Positions 63,047-64,000 of a stretch of DNA of 64,000 bases are shown piece after piece. The notes below the pieces were generated by a model. It was not told where the DNA came from. It ran no database searches and was given only the letters and a program-made list of their open reading frames with translations. Numbering within the stretch: the first letter of the stretch is position 1; every line of letters begins with the position of its first letter. The translations under genes and the position numbers were made by a program. This DNA is from JAJEFO01 sp022819605 (lineage in GTDB: Bacteria; Pseudomonadota; Alphaproteobacteria; Rhodobacterales; Rhodobacteraceae): positions 4,216,001-4,280,000 of the forward strand of contig OZ244901.1 in NCBI GenBank assembly GCA_965221545.1, read 5' to 3'.

Positions 63047-63156
63047 CGATGTTGACGGGTCATGAGGTTGCCAATGCAAACGCCTCTCGCCGTCCAGCTG
63101 CGCCAGTCCCCGACGCCGGTTGCCAAAGGTAACGAATCCCTGCTATCAGCGTCTTC

Positions 63157-63173
63157 GCCAATGCACAACGTCG
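63157..63173 (+). repeat. 17-bp direct repeat, copy 2
   Basis: Identical to 63030-63046, about 100 bases before the STAS gene. Confidence 0.6.
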
Positions 63174-63269
63174 TGCCGCGAAAGCGGAACATGGAAAGGT
63201 GCAATCCTTTCTTTGTAAGTCCCCAATTCTCCTATACAAGTTGGAGAGGCAATTCTGGGAAGGGAATCG

Positions 63270-63722
63270 ATGTCCGAATTGGAACTTGAGGTATTCGCGG
63301 CCGATACCGGTACGGCAATCAAGATCATTGGCCGGATTGACGGAAATTCCGCGCCCGTACTCGACAGCCGGCTCAAGGAGCTCGACCTGAAGCTTGGCCT
63401 GCCGGTAGTGCTTGACTTCGACGACGTGGACTTCGTCAGCAGTGCCGGGCTTCGAACCTTGCTGGTCCTTGCAAAGCGCGTGGAAGCGGAGGGCGGATCC
63501 GTTGTCATCGCCCGATTGCAGCCCGAAGTCGACGAGGTCTTCGAAATCTCCGGGTTCAAGAGCATCTTCAAGCATTACCCGTCTTTGTCAGCTGCCTTGA
63601 CGGAGAACGGCATGTCGACTGATCTTTGCGGCGGGACCATCGAGGAAGAGCCAGTTCCGGAGCAGGAAGGCGGCCTCGGACGTTTCGTCTCCAAGATCCT
63701 GCCCGGAAGGTCCGGCAATTGA
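63270..63722 (+). CDS. STAS-domain anti-sigma-factor antagonist
   Basis: 150 residues. The STAS core runs to about residue 105 (IKIIGRIDGNSAPVLDSRLK, VVLDFDDVDFVSSAGLRTLL, with the phosphorylatable Ser in SSAGLR). A 45-residue acidic/Gly tail follows (GGTIEEEPVPEQEGGLGRFV). SpoIIAA-type proteins reverse anti-sigma factors when dephosphorylated; the kinase and phosphatase partners are not in view. The STAS gene is alone on its strand here. Confidence 0.88.
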   Translation: MSELELEVFAADTGTAIKIIGRIDGNSAPVLDSRLKELDLKLGLPVVLDFDDVDFVSSAGLRTLLVLAKRVEAEGGSVVIARLQPEVDEVFEISGFKSIFKHYPSLSAALTENGMSTDLCGGTIEEEPVPEQEGGLGRFVSKILPGRSGN

Positions 63723-63918
63723 TCAAGGTGCCTGCGGACCTTGCCGCAGGCCACCCCGAACCCGCAGCGAGACCGGCGGGAACGCAGGTAATTTCATCAA
63801 GCATGCCCTGATCGACGAACCGCGGGCCGACGCATGAGCCTCGGGTCATGCCATGTCGGGCATCCCGTAGAATGAAGTGCCGCAACGATTGCGGACAACC
63901 GCTCAGCGAGGACAAAAG

Positions 63919-64000
63919 TGGCTGAAGCATTCATTTGCGAAGGACTGCGCAGCGCCATTGGCCGATATGGCGGAACGCTCGCGACAAAACGTCCCGACGA
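63919..64000 (+). CDS. Thiolase N-terminus, partial (3-oxoadipyl-CoA/acetyl-CoA acyltransferase)
   Basis: GTG start at 63919 with RBS GAGGA; 27 residues read VAEAFICEGLRSAIGRYGGT then LATKRPD, matching the thiolase start (AFICDGIRTPIGRYGG). The gene runs off the right edge. The IRTPIGRYGG pattern is common in PcaF-type 3-oxoadipyl-CoA thiolases, but the type cannot be fixed from this fragment. Confidence 0.75.

Larger units (their letters stand above)
62655..63269. other. Intergenic region with hairpin and direct repeats
   Basis: About 615 bases between hpnD and the STAS gene. It holds a 10-bp-stem hairpin (62908-62933), a 17-bp direct repeat (63030 and 63157) and a 70-base stretch resembling the inside of the 17.05-kb MITE. 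No gene recognised. Confidence 0.5.

Noticed and set aside
1..64000. CRISPR arrays, rRNA and tRNA genes, prophage
   Set aside because: No regularly spaced repeats, no RNA gene motifs and no phage structural genes were found on reading through.

Overview
The window reads as chromosomal DNA of a GC-rich alphaproteobacterium, probably a marine or host-associated heterotroph. The signs are TRAP and tripartite tricarboxylate (TTT) uptake systems, bacterial phosphatidylcholine synthase, hopanoid genes hpnC/D/E, a sulfoacetaldehyde acetyltransferase (xsc) and a membrane formate dehydrogenase with the DUF3305/DUF3306/DUF6494/DUF6505 accessory set. Genus cannot be fixed from sequence alone. No rRNA, tRNA, CRISPR array or replication origin was recognised.

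Layout. 1-2.06 kb (minus): end of a pentose-acid oxidation operon (2-keto-3-deoxy acid dehydratase, ketoglutarate semialdehyde dehydrogenase) with an enolase-superfamily remnant. 2.3-3.5 kb: a tandem OsmC protein. 3.8-9.5 kb (minus): catabolic operon dctP(broken)-dctQ-dctM-aldehyde dehydrogenase-GST-SDR. 10.1-13.9 kb: its likely GntR/FadR-type regulator and two divergent sulfatase-type hydrolases. Near-identical palindromes (TTGGGATCCCAA) lie before dctP, gntR, the sulfatase and the alkylsulfatase-like gene, which suggests one regulon.

14.3-30.8 kb is a formate dehydrogenase island. A minus operon (DUF6505, biotin/lipoate ligase-like, Mrp ATPase, DUF6494) and a 656-aa multi-ferredoxin protein lie opposite plus-strand genes for cytochrome c, DUF3305, DUF3306, TorD-like chaperone, Tat peptide, FDH alpha/beta/gamma, a WD40-cytochrome c fusion, a 44-aa membrane peptide and a double-trypsin-domain protease. 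A 277-bp MITE-like element with an 8-bp target duplication sits at 17.05 kb.

30.8-37.4 kb is a zone of decay and insertion: ABC-permease tail, FGGY kinase-M42 peptidase-BtpA operon, a PfkB kinase truncated next to a TnpB remnant, a DUF433/DUF5615 toxin-antitoxin pair, and a frameshifted PEP-mutase fragment. 38-46 kb holds pcs, citrate synthase, pta and xsc (sulfonate carbon to acetyl-CoA), a fatty acid desaturase and unknown proteins.

46.6-54.2 kb is a tightly coupled TTT transporter-AtuA/DUF1446-DUF4387-CoA transferase-citryl-CoA-lyase-like cluster plus an SDR, best read as uptake, CoA activation and cleavage of an unidentified hydroxy-polycarboxylate. A complete 2,125-bp ISAs1-family element with a fused DruA-like (DUF4338) domain and an A-run frameshift site is inserted just upstream of the SDR. 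56.4-64 kb: 6-phosphogluconate dehydrogenase, AbrB-type membrane protein, hpnC/hpnE/hpnD, a STAS protein and the start of a thiolase.
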